From assembly GCA_964469565.1 (NCBI GenBank), contig CAYXZD010000001.1:620001-684000 (forward strand): a stretch of DNA of 64,000 bases. The letters run 5' to 3'. The translations under genes were made by a program, and so were the position numbers. Shown here in pieces: positions 24,564 to 32,430 of the stretch (within the stretch, counting starts at the first letter, position 1; every line of letters starts with the position of its first letter). The stretch is from GCA-2720975 sp964469565. Lineage in GTDB: Bacteria > Planctomycetota > UBA1135 > GCA-002686595. The notes below the pieces were generated by a model. That model was not told where the DNA came from, did not search any database, and was given only the letters and a program-made list of their open reading frames with translations.

Positions 24564-27289
24564 CGGAGGTATACATGCATGGGTTCGGGGTCTGGGTTGT
24601 CCGTCGGAACCAAGTCACAAATCACCACCCATGCCGCGGTTCCCTGTTCTCCCACTTCAAGGTCGACCGGTGCGTCACTGAAGGCCCAGGGGCGTAAAAC
24701 GGATCCACCGGGGCGCAGCGCCCAGATCAACTCTCCTGAACGGGCATCTCGTAACCGGAAAACAGGGGAATCGGGGCCGTGAACGTGAACCTCTGGCAGC
24801 CAGGACTGGGCGGTTCGCCCGTAGCCTTCGCGCTGGTCAAAGGAAATGGGCCACCCTGGATACTGACCCGACTCTTCGGACTTCGGATCGGCCCAACGGG
24901 GCCAACACTCGAGAGTCACTCGGTGAGTGGCCCGGTCAAAACGCACGATCCCGTAGCCCGGTGCTCGATCATGAAGTCCCTCGGGGGCAATCCCAGTTGT
25001 ATGTGGGTTGGACACCGCGTGAACAGTCATATGATTGCCAAAGCCGTCCAAGAACCGACCGGTGTACGCGGGCGCTCCTTCTAGGCGCCCCTCGCCCGGT
25101 TCCGGCGGATACCAACGGCGGGGGAAGGTATTGGCCACCGATGGAACGCAGAGTGCCAGCCCGCTGTCCTCAAAAGCATCTACGCCATAATGAATGGTTG
25201 AGCCCAGATGCTGGTCCCCAGCGATGTGAACGGCGAAGCCCTTGCGAATGGAACGCAAGGCCCGGTCGCGCGGCGTTTGGGGCCAGCCGTTGGAGTCCGC
25301 ATCCGCCACGGGCGCCTCACCCTGGGCGTAGGCCCCTGCGGGTTGCACGAGCAAGGATCCGGTCACACCGTCCGAACTTGCCGTTGTGGGCAAGGTAGCC
25401 ACGTTGGCAAAAATAGTCTGGGACAACACGGCCTTCATCCAAACGCCCCCCGACCAATCCCCCGCCCACTGTTCCAACATGCGCTCCTGGGAGGGCCCCA
25501 GTAGCTGAGCACCGGGCACATCGGCTTGGGTGACTGGGTCGAACTCAGGGTCTTGAAACCAACCGTTCTTGCAGTCGCCCTCAGTCAGAATCACCGCTGG
25601 AGCTGACTTCCACATGCGGTCGGCCAAGATGGCCATCGAGAGTCCACCGTAATTCAAGACAGTGTGGTATGGAGTGATCCCTCCCGGCAGGCGCAGGGGA
25701 TCGAATGGAGCCGGAAGATGGGATGTCTGCGTGCGATGGACAGCATTCACGAACGTGGCAGGCCGGAGGTATCCCCCGCGATCGGCTGGATAGAACTTGG
25801 GAGAGTTGGGTTCTCCCGCCACTCCGCCCGCACCCCACACGTTTCCGTGGTACACGTCGTGATCATCAGGGATCACCACACTGGGCCGATTTCGCGTCAG
25901 GTCTCCAAATGCCCAGCACCAGCGCCACCATTTGTACAGGTAGTCCTGAAAGGCTCGCTCTTCCTTCAATCCGGCTGCCGGATCAAAGTCGCCTTCGTAC
26001 ACCTGGTCTCCTGAAAAGAACAACAGATCAGGATCGTGCGCCTGCACGGCGCTGGAAATGTCGGAGTGGGGAAACCAAAAACCGTTCGAATTCCACTTCA
26101 ACCCTCCGGTATAGCACTTGTGTCCCGTGAATGCGGCTATGGACAGGTGATCTTGGTGAAGGGGCTCAGCGGGAATCACGCCGGGGTACTCGGTCATGCG
26201 GTTCTCCCCGTCCCCCGTGGCCAAGTCATAGCCAATGGAGTATTCAAAGTCGCGGGTCCCGTCCCACTCCGGTACCACAAAGGTGCAGGTACTAGCACCG
26301 GGCACGTAGTCCCCATAGGCCACGGTAAGCCACTCCCCATCTTCGATTCCCCTCGGGTGGGCAGGCCGCACTCGCAGACGCGCTCGGCGCACATCATCCT
26401 CGCCGAGAACACCCATTTGAGCCGTCATGCGTAGCTCACTTGCGTGGACGGTATACAGGGCAGCCATCACCGGACCGAATGCCCGTTCGGGATGGTGTCC
26501 CAGTCGATTGCCACCACCTCGCCAATCCTGAAACGAAAACCCACCCGAACTTCCCAAGGACCCACGTTGTGACACTAGGGCCACACAGCCCTCCACTAGG
26601 TCTGCTTCTACATTTCTCAGGTGTGCCCTAGAAATCATCCTACCGTCGACGAGGCTGACCGCCCGCAGGTCAACATTCCAGTCCCTGCCATCCCCCTCGA
26701 GGCTGAGTTCCAGCTTGAGGGGGCCGGGGCCCTGGGCGCCGAACCCCTCTCCCGTACGCTCACAACCACTGAGCATCGGAACCATTTCCTGTGTCACTTC
26801 GACAGCCACAGCCCAACTGCCACCCTTTCCTGAGGAATGCGAATTGTTGCGAAGGCTGACTCGCCCATCTCTCTCAATCACGGCGAGCAGACCACCGTCT
26901 TCCGCGGGCAAGCTGTGAACCATGGCCGTCAGCCGGGGATCCACATGCTCGCCACCGGCCCCCACCAAGAACCCGGCCATAGCTCCCTCATGCCAGCCAT
27001 GCTCAAGGGGAGAGTCCACCACAACTTCCAACCGCAACTGGCCGGGTCCAGGGAGTACAGAGCGGGTCAGCCAATGCAAGGTCCGCAGCCCCCGGCGCCG
27101 GCCTGCCTCCAAGCAGTGAACACCGCCCCCTTCAAGGCGCCAATCGGCAAGTCGGTTGGCAAAAAACTCAGGCCCCACCCAAGCCCTCGACACTCCGGCT
27201 GGGATGGGTGCACTTTCGAGCGGATCCTCGGTTCCCCGAGCATGGGGTGCAAGAAAAGTCAAGCCAAGCCAGAGAAAGAACAAGTGCAT
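24560..27289 (-). CDS. Secreted PhoD-like metallophosphatase with N-terminal beta domain
   Basis: The start at 27289 gives 909 aa with a signal peptide (MHLFFLWLGLTFLAPHARG); a longer open frame upstream codes for low-quality sequence antisense to the helicase gene and was rejected. Residues about 30-260 look like a concanavalin/LamG-type beta domain. The metallophosphatase core follows with FFSGDQVYEGDF (about 424-435), PDDHDVYHGN (about 474-483) and HIAGDQHLG, which supply the Asp, Asn and His metal ligands of the PhoD/alkaline phosphatase D group. It probably hydrolyses phosphodiesters or phosphomonoesters outside the cytoplasm. It diverges from the SNF2 gene. Confidence 0.87.
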   Translation of the reverse strand: MHLFFLWLGLTFLAPHARGTEDPLESAPIPAGVSRAWVGPEFFANRLADWRLEGGGVHCLEAGRRRGLRTLHWLTRSVLPGPGQLRLEVVVDSPLEHGWHEGAMAGFLVGAGGEHVDPRLTAMVHSLPAEDGGLLAVIERDGRVSLRNNSHSSGKGGSWAVAVEVTQEMVPMLSGCERTGEGFGAQGPGPLKLELSLEGDGRDWNVDLRAVSLVDGRMISRAHLRNVEADLVEGCVALVSQRGSLGSSGGFSFQDWRGGGNRLGHHPERAFGPVMAALYTVHASELRMTAQMGVLGEDDVRRARLRVRPAHPRGIEDGEWLTVAYGDYVPGASTCTFVVPEWDGTRDFEYSIGYDLATGDGENRMTEYPGVIPAEPLHQDHLSIAAFTGHKCYTGGLKWNSNGFWFPHSDISSAVQAHDPDLLFFSGDQVYEGDFDPAAGLKEERAFQDYLYKWWRWCWAFGDLTRNRPSVVIPDDHDVYHGNVWGAGGVAGEPNSPKFYPADRGGYLRPATFVNAVHRTQTSHLPAPFDPLRLPGGITPYHTVLNYGGLSMAILADRMWKSAPAVILTEGDCKNGWFQDPEFDPVTQADVPGAQLLGPSQERMLEQWAGDWSGGVWMKAVLSQTIFANVATLPTTASSDGVTGSLLVQPAGAYAQGEAPVADADSNGWPQTPRDRALRSIRKGFAVHIAGDQHLGSTIHYGVDAFEDSGLALCVPSVANTFPRRWYPPEPGEGRLEGAPAYTGRFLDGFGNHMTVHAVSNPHTTGIAPEGLHDRAPGYGIVRFDRATHRVTLECWPRWADPKSEESGQYPGWPISFDQREGYGRTAQSWLPEVHVHGPDSPVFRLRDARSGELIWALRPGGSVLRPWAFSDAPVDLEVGEQGTAAWVVICDLVPTDNPDPEPMHVYLR

Positions 27290-27449
27290 GGGAAAAGAAT
27301 CGTTGGGTGAGGTGAACTGGAGCCCGATCGACCATAACTCCCTGAGGATTGGATGGCAAAAACGCCGGTGAAGACTAGCGGGGGGCTTGATCGTTAGGAC
27401 TAAGCAACGCACCATGTAGCGCTTGCCCCCCGCCGCGCCCCACCCTGCC

Positions 27450-30400
27450 ATGCCGACCTCCCCCCAGACAAACGTGAGCCTAGCAAAACAACTCCGGCCC
27501 CTCCTCCCTGCCCGTGCCCGTGGAAGAGGTGGAGACAACGTCGAGTTCGTCGTCATCGATGATGCTGGGCCCCTGCAGGTGCGTGCAACCGTGCACGGCC
27601 GCGAGTCCCAAGAGGTACTCCTGAGACTGACGCAACCGGCAGCGTGGAGTGTTTCGTGCACCTGCCCACTTTTTCGACGCTCGGGGGCTTGCCGCCACCT
27701 GTGGGCAGTCATTCTGGAGGTCGACGACCGCAAACTAGAGCTAGTCTCCAACGTCAACCCCGATGCAGAAGGAGCCACCCTCGACATCCTCGATCCCACG
27801 CGTGAGGTTTGGCGTGGGCGCTTGAGTTCGGTGCACACCGAACTGGAGCAACAATCGGCCGGGCCCTGGGAAGGGCTCGTGCAAGGCCGAGTGAATACAG
27901 GCATTCAGTTCATGTACGTGGTGGATCTAGATGACACTGCCAGTGGGCGCGGGTTGGTCTTGCGGCCTTTCTGGCGTGAGAGGCACCGTAACCACCGCTG
28001 GAGTCGGAGACGTCCTTACAACCCAGACGCCGAAGAACCCGTCGAAATCAGCGAGCCCGTGGACATTCGCATCTTTCGCGCCCTTCGGTCCGCGCGACAG
28101 TCCGCATGGACGGCGTCAGCACACCTCTCTAGTTTCGGCGGCAGTGGGGCCTATTGGCTCGACGACACTGAAACTCAGGAGCTGATGCCCCTTCTCTGCG
28201 AGAGCGGTCGCGCAGTTTTGCATACGGGCGGTGCGGAAGAGTCAGATGCCCTTCAAATGGACCCCGGCGAACCCTGGGCATTCGGCGTGCGACTCGAACG
28301 TGATGAAGACACGCCGCGAGCCAGCCTGGTGGGCTATCTTGCGCGCAGGGACGAGACAATGAGTGTCGAAGATCCTCTCTCGATCCTAGCAGCTGGCTTT
28401 ATGTTCACCCCCGGTCTCGTTGCTTCGGTGGATGGACGCGGTGCCTGGCCTCTGCTCAAAACTCTGCGGATGGACGGCCCGCTCAACGGCCCCATCGACG
28501 ATGCCTCCGACCTAGCTGCACGGATGCTCGACCTTCCCGGTCACCCTCTTCTTGCGGGCGAAGGCCTTCACCTAGCAGAACCCCGCTCACCCGAGCCGCT
28601 ACTGCGGATTTCCGCACCCACCAAGGAAAGCACATCGCTGACCTGTCAGATCTCCTTCCGTTATGGGGATACATTCATCGAGCTCGGAGAAGCAAGGGGC
28701 GCAGTACGGGAAGCCAAGACAGACCTAGTCATTCGACGTGTGTGGCACGAGGAACGTGCAGCCTTGCGGGCCTTCTTGCAAGCCGGAGGGCGTGCAGCAC
28801 AAGACGGTGAAAGCATTTCTGGCCGGCTGGATGGTGCCAATCTGGACAATATGGTGCTCCAACTGACGGGCCAGGGTTGGGCTGTGGAGGTGGGCGGAGA
28901 AGTCTGCCGGACCGGCGGGGCGATGAACCTTCGAGTCACTTCAGGCCAGGATTGGTTCGATCTGGAGGGCGAGGTTGATTTTGCGGGTACCCTTGTGCCG
29001 ATCGCCCACCTGCTCAAAGCCCTCAACAAGGGTGAAAGCAGCGTCACCTTAGAAGACGGCACCATGGGCTACTTGCCCGACGAAATGCGCCGCCAGTGGG
29101 GAGTCCTCGCAGGCCTCGGAACGATCGATGGGGATGGCCTGCGCTTTCAGAAGAGCCAAGGTTGGCTGTTGGACCGGCTGCTCGCCGGCCGCGCTGGAGT
29201 CTCTTGGGATGAACGCTTCGGAGTACTGCGCGATACCCTCAGTGCCTTTGAGGGTCTTCAAGAAGAGGAGGAAATCGAGAGTTTCCAAGGGAATCTGCGT
29301 CACTACCAGCGGCGAGGGTTGAGCTGGTTCCGCTTCTTGCGCGACGTAGGATTCGGCGGCTGCCTAGCCGATGACATGGGCCTCGGAAAGACGATCCAGG
29401 TGCTCGCACTCCTAGAAGAACGGCGCAAAACGCGGGATTCCCACTTGCCGTGTCTAGTCGTAGTCCCCCGCTCGCTGATGTTCAACTGGCGCGCAGAGGC
29501 GGCCAAATTCACACCTGAGTTCAAGGTGATTGACTACACCGGTCCCCAACGGCGAGATCACTTGGAGTCCCTTGCCGGGTTTGACATGGTCTTGACCACA
29601 TACGGCACCCTGAGACGTGACATTCACGACGTGAAAGACATCGTGTTTGACTATGTCATCCTCGACGAAGCTCAGGCCATCAAGACGTCGACTAGCCACT
29701 CAGCCAAGGCCGTGCGCCTGCTGCGCGCCCAAAACCGACTCGCCTTGTCAGGCACCCCCGTTGAGAACCACCTTGGGGAACTGTGGAGCTTGTTCGAGTT
29801 TCTAAATCCAGGCATGCTCGGCCGAGCGCGGGCATTCAAGGGACTCCTAAGCAATCGCTCCGAATCGGGCCTCGACGAAGGGGGTCGCAACCTCTTGGCC
29901 AGCACGCTGAGTCCGTTCATCTTACGGCGTACGAAGGAAGAAGTCTTGCCTGACCTTCCGCCCAAGGTTGAGCAAGTCTTGTGGTGCGAGATGGAAGGTG
30001 ACCAACGCGACGAATACGACAGCCTGCGTGAACACTTCCGGGCAGGCATGAACGGCAGTGAAGGCAAGCGTGACAGTTTCTGGGTTCTTACCGCACTCCT
30101 CCGCTTGCGGCAGGCCGCCTGCCACCCTGCCCTAGTAGAAGAGGAGCGAGTGGGTGAATTGTCCGCCAAACTCGACGTCCTGCTCCCCCACATCGATGAA
30201 ATCGTCGAGAGCGGGCACAAGGCGCTTATCTTCAGCCAGTTTACTTCACACCTCTCGGTGGTGCGGCATCACATAGAGAAGGCTGGGCACACCTATGCCT
30301 ACCTCGATGGAAAGACTCGCGACCGCGAGTCCGTTGTCTCCCGGTTCCGCGATGATCATGACTGTCCACTCCTGATCATGAGCCTCAAGGCGGGTGGTTT

Positions 30401-30668
30401 GGGGCTCAACCTCGTAGAGGCTGACTACGTTTTCCTCCTCGATCCTTGGTGGAACCCTGCAGCAGAGGCCCAGGCCATTGACAGGGCGCACCGCATCGGT
30501 CGCAAGAGCAAAGTGATGGCCTATCGCCTCATTGCGAGGGACACCATTGAAGAGAAGATCATGGCACTGCAGGACGAGAAGCGTGCTCTAGTCAAGTCTG
30601 TGCTGCCCACAGGTGACGGCATGCTGAAGACTCTCTCAGCCGAGGAAATCGAAGAGCTCTTCACATAG
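27450..30668 (+). CDS. SWIM zinc finger SNF2-family helicase
   Basis: The 1072-aa product carries a SWIM zinc finger near the N-terminus (CTCPLFRRSGACRHL; Cys70, Cys72, Cys81, His83). A bacterial SNF2-associated region of about 500 residues follows, then the Swi2/Snf2 ATPase: Walker A DDMGLGKT (about 640), DEAQ box (about 737), LSGTPVEN, IFSQFTSHLSVV, MSLKAGGLGLNL and motif VI QAIDRAHRIGR. Such proteins remodel protein-DNA complexes; in bacteria the RapA/HepA relatives act on RNA polymerase. I used the ATG at 27450; a TTG at 27423 is in frame. The last coding bases are repeated after the N gap, but the stop codon lies before the gap, so the gene looks complete. Confidence 0.92.
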   Translation: MPTSPQTNVSLAKQLRPLLPARARGRGGDNVEFVVIDDAGPLQVRATVHGRESQEVLLRLTQPAAWSVSCTCPLFRRSGACRHLWAVILEVDDRKLELVSNVNPDAEGATLDILDPTREVWRGRLSSVHTELEQQSAGPWEGLVQGRVNTGIQFMYVVDLDDTASGRGLVLRPFWRERHRNHRWSRRRPYNPDAEEPVEISEPVDIRIFRALRSARQSAWTASAHLSSFGGSGAYWLDDTETQELMPLLCESGRAVLHTGGAEESDALQMDPGEPWAFGVRLERDEDTPRASLVGYLARRDETMSVEDPLSILAAGFMFTPGLVASVDGRGAWPLLKTLRMDGPLNGPIDDASDLAARMLDLPGHPLLAGEGLHLAEPRSPEPLLRISAPTKESTSLTCQISFRYGDTFIELGEARGAVREAKTDLVIRRVWHEERAALRAFLQAGGRAAQDGESISGRLDGANLDNMVLQLTGQGWAVEVGGEVCRTGGAMNLRVTSGQDWFDLEGEVDFAGTLVPIAHLLKALNKGESSVTLEDGTMGYLPDEMRRQWGVLAGLGTIDGDGLRFQKSQGWLLDRLLAGRAGVSWDERFGVLRDTLSAFEGLQEEEEIESFQGNLRHYQRRGLSWFRFLRDVGFGGCLADDMGLGKTIQVLALLEERRKTRDSHLPCLVVVPRSLMFNWRAEAAKFTPEFKVIDYTGPQRRDHLESLAGFDMVLTTYGTLRRDIHDVKDIVFDYVILDEAQAIKTSTSHSAKAVRLLRAQNRLALSGTPVENHLGELWSLFEFLNPGMLGRARAFKGLLSNRSESGLDEGGRNLLASTLSPFILRRTKEEVLPDLPPKVEQVLWCEMEGDQRDEYDSLREHFRAGMNGSEGKRDSFWVLTALLRLRQAACHPALVEEERVGELSAKLDVLLPHIDEIVESGHKALIFSQFTSHLSVVRHHIEKAGHTYAYLDGKTRDRESVVSRFRDDHDCPLLIMSLKAGGLGLNLVEADYVFLLDPWWNPAAEAQAIDRAHRIGRKSKVMAYRLIARDTIEEKIMALQDEKRALVKSVLPTGDGMLKTLSAEEIEELFT

Positions 30669-30676
30669 GACTAGAG
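30622..30676 (+). repeat. Left copy of 55-bp duplication flanking the N gap
   Basis: This 55-bp stretch covers the last 47 coding bases of the helicase gene plus 8 bp. It is identical to 30777-30831, immediately after the N run. Identical contig ends of exactly 55 bases are what a de Bruijn assembler using k=55 would leave, so I read it as an assembly overlap rather than a biological repeat. Confidence 0.9.
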
Positions 30677-30776
30677 NNNNNNNNNNNNNNNNNNNNNNNN
30701 NNNNNNNNNNNNNNNNNNNNNNNNNNNNNNNNNNNNNNNNNNNNNNNNNNNNNNNNNNNNNNNNNNNNNNNNNNNN
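30677..30776. other. Assembly gap, 100 N
   Basis: A run of exactly 100 N, the conventional placeholder for a gap of unknown size. Because both flanks end in the same 55 bp, the true gap may be zero, with the two contigs overlapping. Confidence 0.98.
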
Positions 30777-30831
30777 TGCTGAAGACTCTCTCAGCCGAGG
30801 AAATCGAAGAGCTCTTCACATAGGACTAGAG
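30777..30831 (+). repeat. Right copy of 55-bp duplication flanking the N gap
   Basis: This is the identical copy of 30622-30676. It repeats the helicase C-terminal codons and stop out of context, with no open gene leading into it. Confidence 0.9.
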
Positions 30832-30853
30832 GATTTCACTCAAGAGTGCCGGT

Positions 30854-30896
30854 CTGTCGTGTCTGCCTGTCATGCCTGCCTGTCGTGGGTAGGCAG
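30854..30896 (+). repeat. Short 13-bp period tandem repeat with terminal hairpin
   Basis: CTGTCGT, CTGTCAT and CTGTCGT start at 30854, 30867 and 30880, a strict 13-bp period over three imperfect units. The last unit ends in an inverted repeat: CTGCCT (30876-30881) pairs with AGGCAG (30891-30896) around a 9-base loop. It lies between the converging helicase and sulfatase genes, 23 bp past the assembly break, and may have helped break the assembly. Confidence 0.6.
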
Positions 30897-30912
30897 ATAT
30901 CCCCGAGCGCCC

Positions 30913-30929
30913 AGCCCGATGGTCGGGCT
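30913..30929 (-). terminator. Hairpin at the sulfatase stop codon
   Basis: This is a perfect 7-bp stem, AGCCCGA and TCGGGCT, with a 3-base loop, touching the last base of the sulfatase stop codon. No T-tract follows on the minus strand, so it is at best a Rho-dependent or RNA-stability element. Confidence 0.3.
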
Positions 30930-32419
30930 CAATCTTCAGTCGATGCGGGTCGAGTCCGTCCTGCTCGGCGGCACTGCTCGAGGAGTGCCACCATGCGAGC
31001 GACCCTTTCGGGTTCTGCTTGCCACAGGTTCTCGCCTTCCGCAGAGTCACGGCCAAGATGGTAAAGCTGGCCAGAAGGGCCTCCTTCTGATGGCTTGATG
31101 TCTGCCGGTTTCGTGAACCCGCCCGAGCCCAATCCCTCGATCAGCTTCCAGGGTCCCTCCCGCAGGGCAAACATACCCTTGAGAGAGTGTTGAACCATGT
31201 GATCGCGAGCCGGGGAGCGACCTGAAACAGCGTACAAGGCGTCCCACTGATCAAAGCTGTCCTCGGCCTCGCCATCGGCAAGCGTATGCCCCACCAAGTG
31301 GGCGAGGGTTGCATACAGATCAGTCAGACTCAGCAAGTCGGAGCACACATCACCTGGAGGGCAGACTCCCGGCCAACGCACAAGAAGGGGGACCCGATGC
31401 CCGCCCTCATAAATGTCTGCCTTCTGACCACGGAAACTCAAATTGGCAGCATGATCGAACGTGGAACGATCAGCCTCGGGCCAGTGGGAACCATTGTCTG
31501 AGGTAATCAGGAACAGGGTGTTTTCACTGACTCCGCAGCGCTCTAGAGCATCCGCCACATCTCCAACAAGGTCGTCCACCTGGCACACGAAATCACCGTA
31601 ATGACCCGCGCTACTACGGCCCCGGTTTTTCTCATTGGGCAGCCAAGGCGTGTGCGGAGCGGACAATGCGAGGTACAGGAAGAAGGGCTGCACAGTCTCC
31701 CCCAGTGTGGACTCTAGTGTGGACTCTTCGATGATCTCAACCGCTCGGGCACTGAACGCTGGCAAAACCTCGGCATGCCGGAAATCTGGCTGAGCTGGCC
31801 CCTTGCGCCAGAAGCCTCCGCCTCCTTTGCGACGGTGAGCACTGCCCTGCACCTCGGCCGTGGGAGCATGTTGGGCCCGATCGCCCTCAACATAGACATA
31901 GGGCGGGATGTCCAGGGAGGAGGGAATACCGAAGAACTCATCAAACCCAAAATCGAGGGGCCCAGGGCGCAACGGCGCTGCAAAATCCACCGGCTTGACC
32001 TCACCAAACCCAAGGTGCCACTTCCCTACCATGGCTGTGGAATAGCCCGCATCACTGAACATTGAGGCTAGGGTCCTACGGCCGGGGACGAGGAGGCATG
32101 GATCACCTCCCCATAGCACTCCTTTCTTGAGTGTGGTCCGCCAGCAGTAACGGCCGGTGAGCAAACCGTATCGGGTGGGCGAGCATACGGCTGATGGAGA
32201 GTGCGCATCGGTGAACCGCATGCCCGCAGCAGCCACCGAGTCCATGCGCGGGGTGGGGACCTTGGAAGCATCGTTGTAGCAACCCAAATCCCCCGCACCG
32301 AGGTCATCGGCGAGGATGACAACCACGTTGGGTGGACGAGTGTCCCGGGTCACGGGCGTTTGTGGGGTGCTGCAGCCTGTGATAAGAACCAGTACGCCGA
32401 GAATTCGATGAATAGCCAT
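30929..32419 (-). CDS. Arylsulfatase A-type sulfatase, lipoprotein
   Basis: This 496-aa sulfatase hydrolyses sulfate esters. The formylglycine site is C-S-P-T-R at residues 79-83, followed by GLLTGRY. Metal ligands are in ADDLGAGDLGCY (about 37-48) and in SDNGSHW near the middle. GKWHLG and the block HTPWLPNEK also match family S1. The N-terminus carries a lipobox (LITGC, Cys16), so it is anchored outside the cytoplasm. It lies 11 bp downstream of the serine hydrolase/NamZ gene and is probably cotranscribed. Cys79 must be matured to formylglycine; the only FGE-fold protein in the window lacks the catalytic cysteines, so the maturase must be elsewhere. Confidence 0.93.
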   Translation of the reverse strand: MAIHRILGVLVLITGCSTPQTPVTRDTRPPNVVVILADDLGAGDLGCYNDASKVPTPRMDSVAAAGMRFTDAHSPSAVCSPTRYGLLTGRYCWRTTLKKGVLWGGDPCLLVPGRRTLASMFSDAGYSTAMVGKWHLGFGEVKPVDFAAPLRPGPLDFGFDEFFGIPSSLDIPPYVYVEGDRAQHAPTAEVQGSAHRRKGGGGFWRKGPAQPDFRHAEVLPAFSARAVEIIEESTLESTLGETVQPFFLYLALSAPHTPWLPNEKNRGRSSAGHYGDFVCQVDDLVGDVADALERCGVSENTLFLITSDNGSHWPEADRSTFDHAANLSFRGQKADIYEGGHRVPLLVRWPGVCPPGDVCSDLLSLTDLYATLAHLVGHTLADGEAEDSFDQWDALYAVSGRSPARDHMVQHSLKGMFALREGPWKLIEGLGSGGFTKPADIKPSEGGPSGQLYHLGRDSAEGENLWQAEPERVARMVALLEQCRRAGRTRPASTED

Positions 32420-32430
32420 GGGATGCTAGT

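Noticed and set aside
27290..27904. Long N-terminal extension of the PhoD-like gene
   Set aside because: It would run antisense through the 5' part of the helicase gene and codes for low-complexity Ser/Arg-rich sequence; the ATG at 27289 opens a proper signal peptide.
30854..30896. CRISPR-like array
   Set aside because: Units are 13 bp, imperfect, directly adjacent and without spacers; no cas genes are near.
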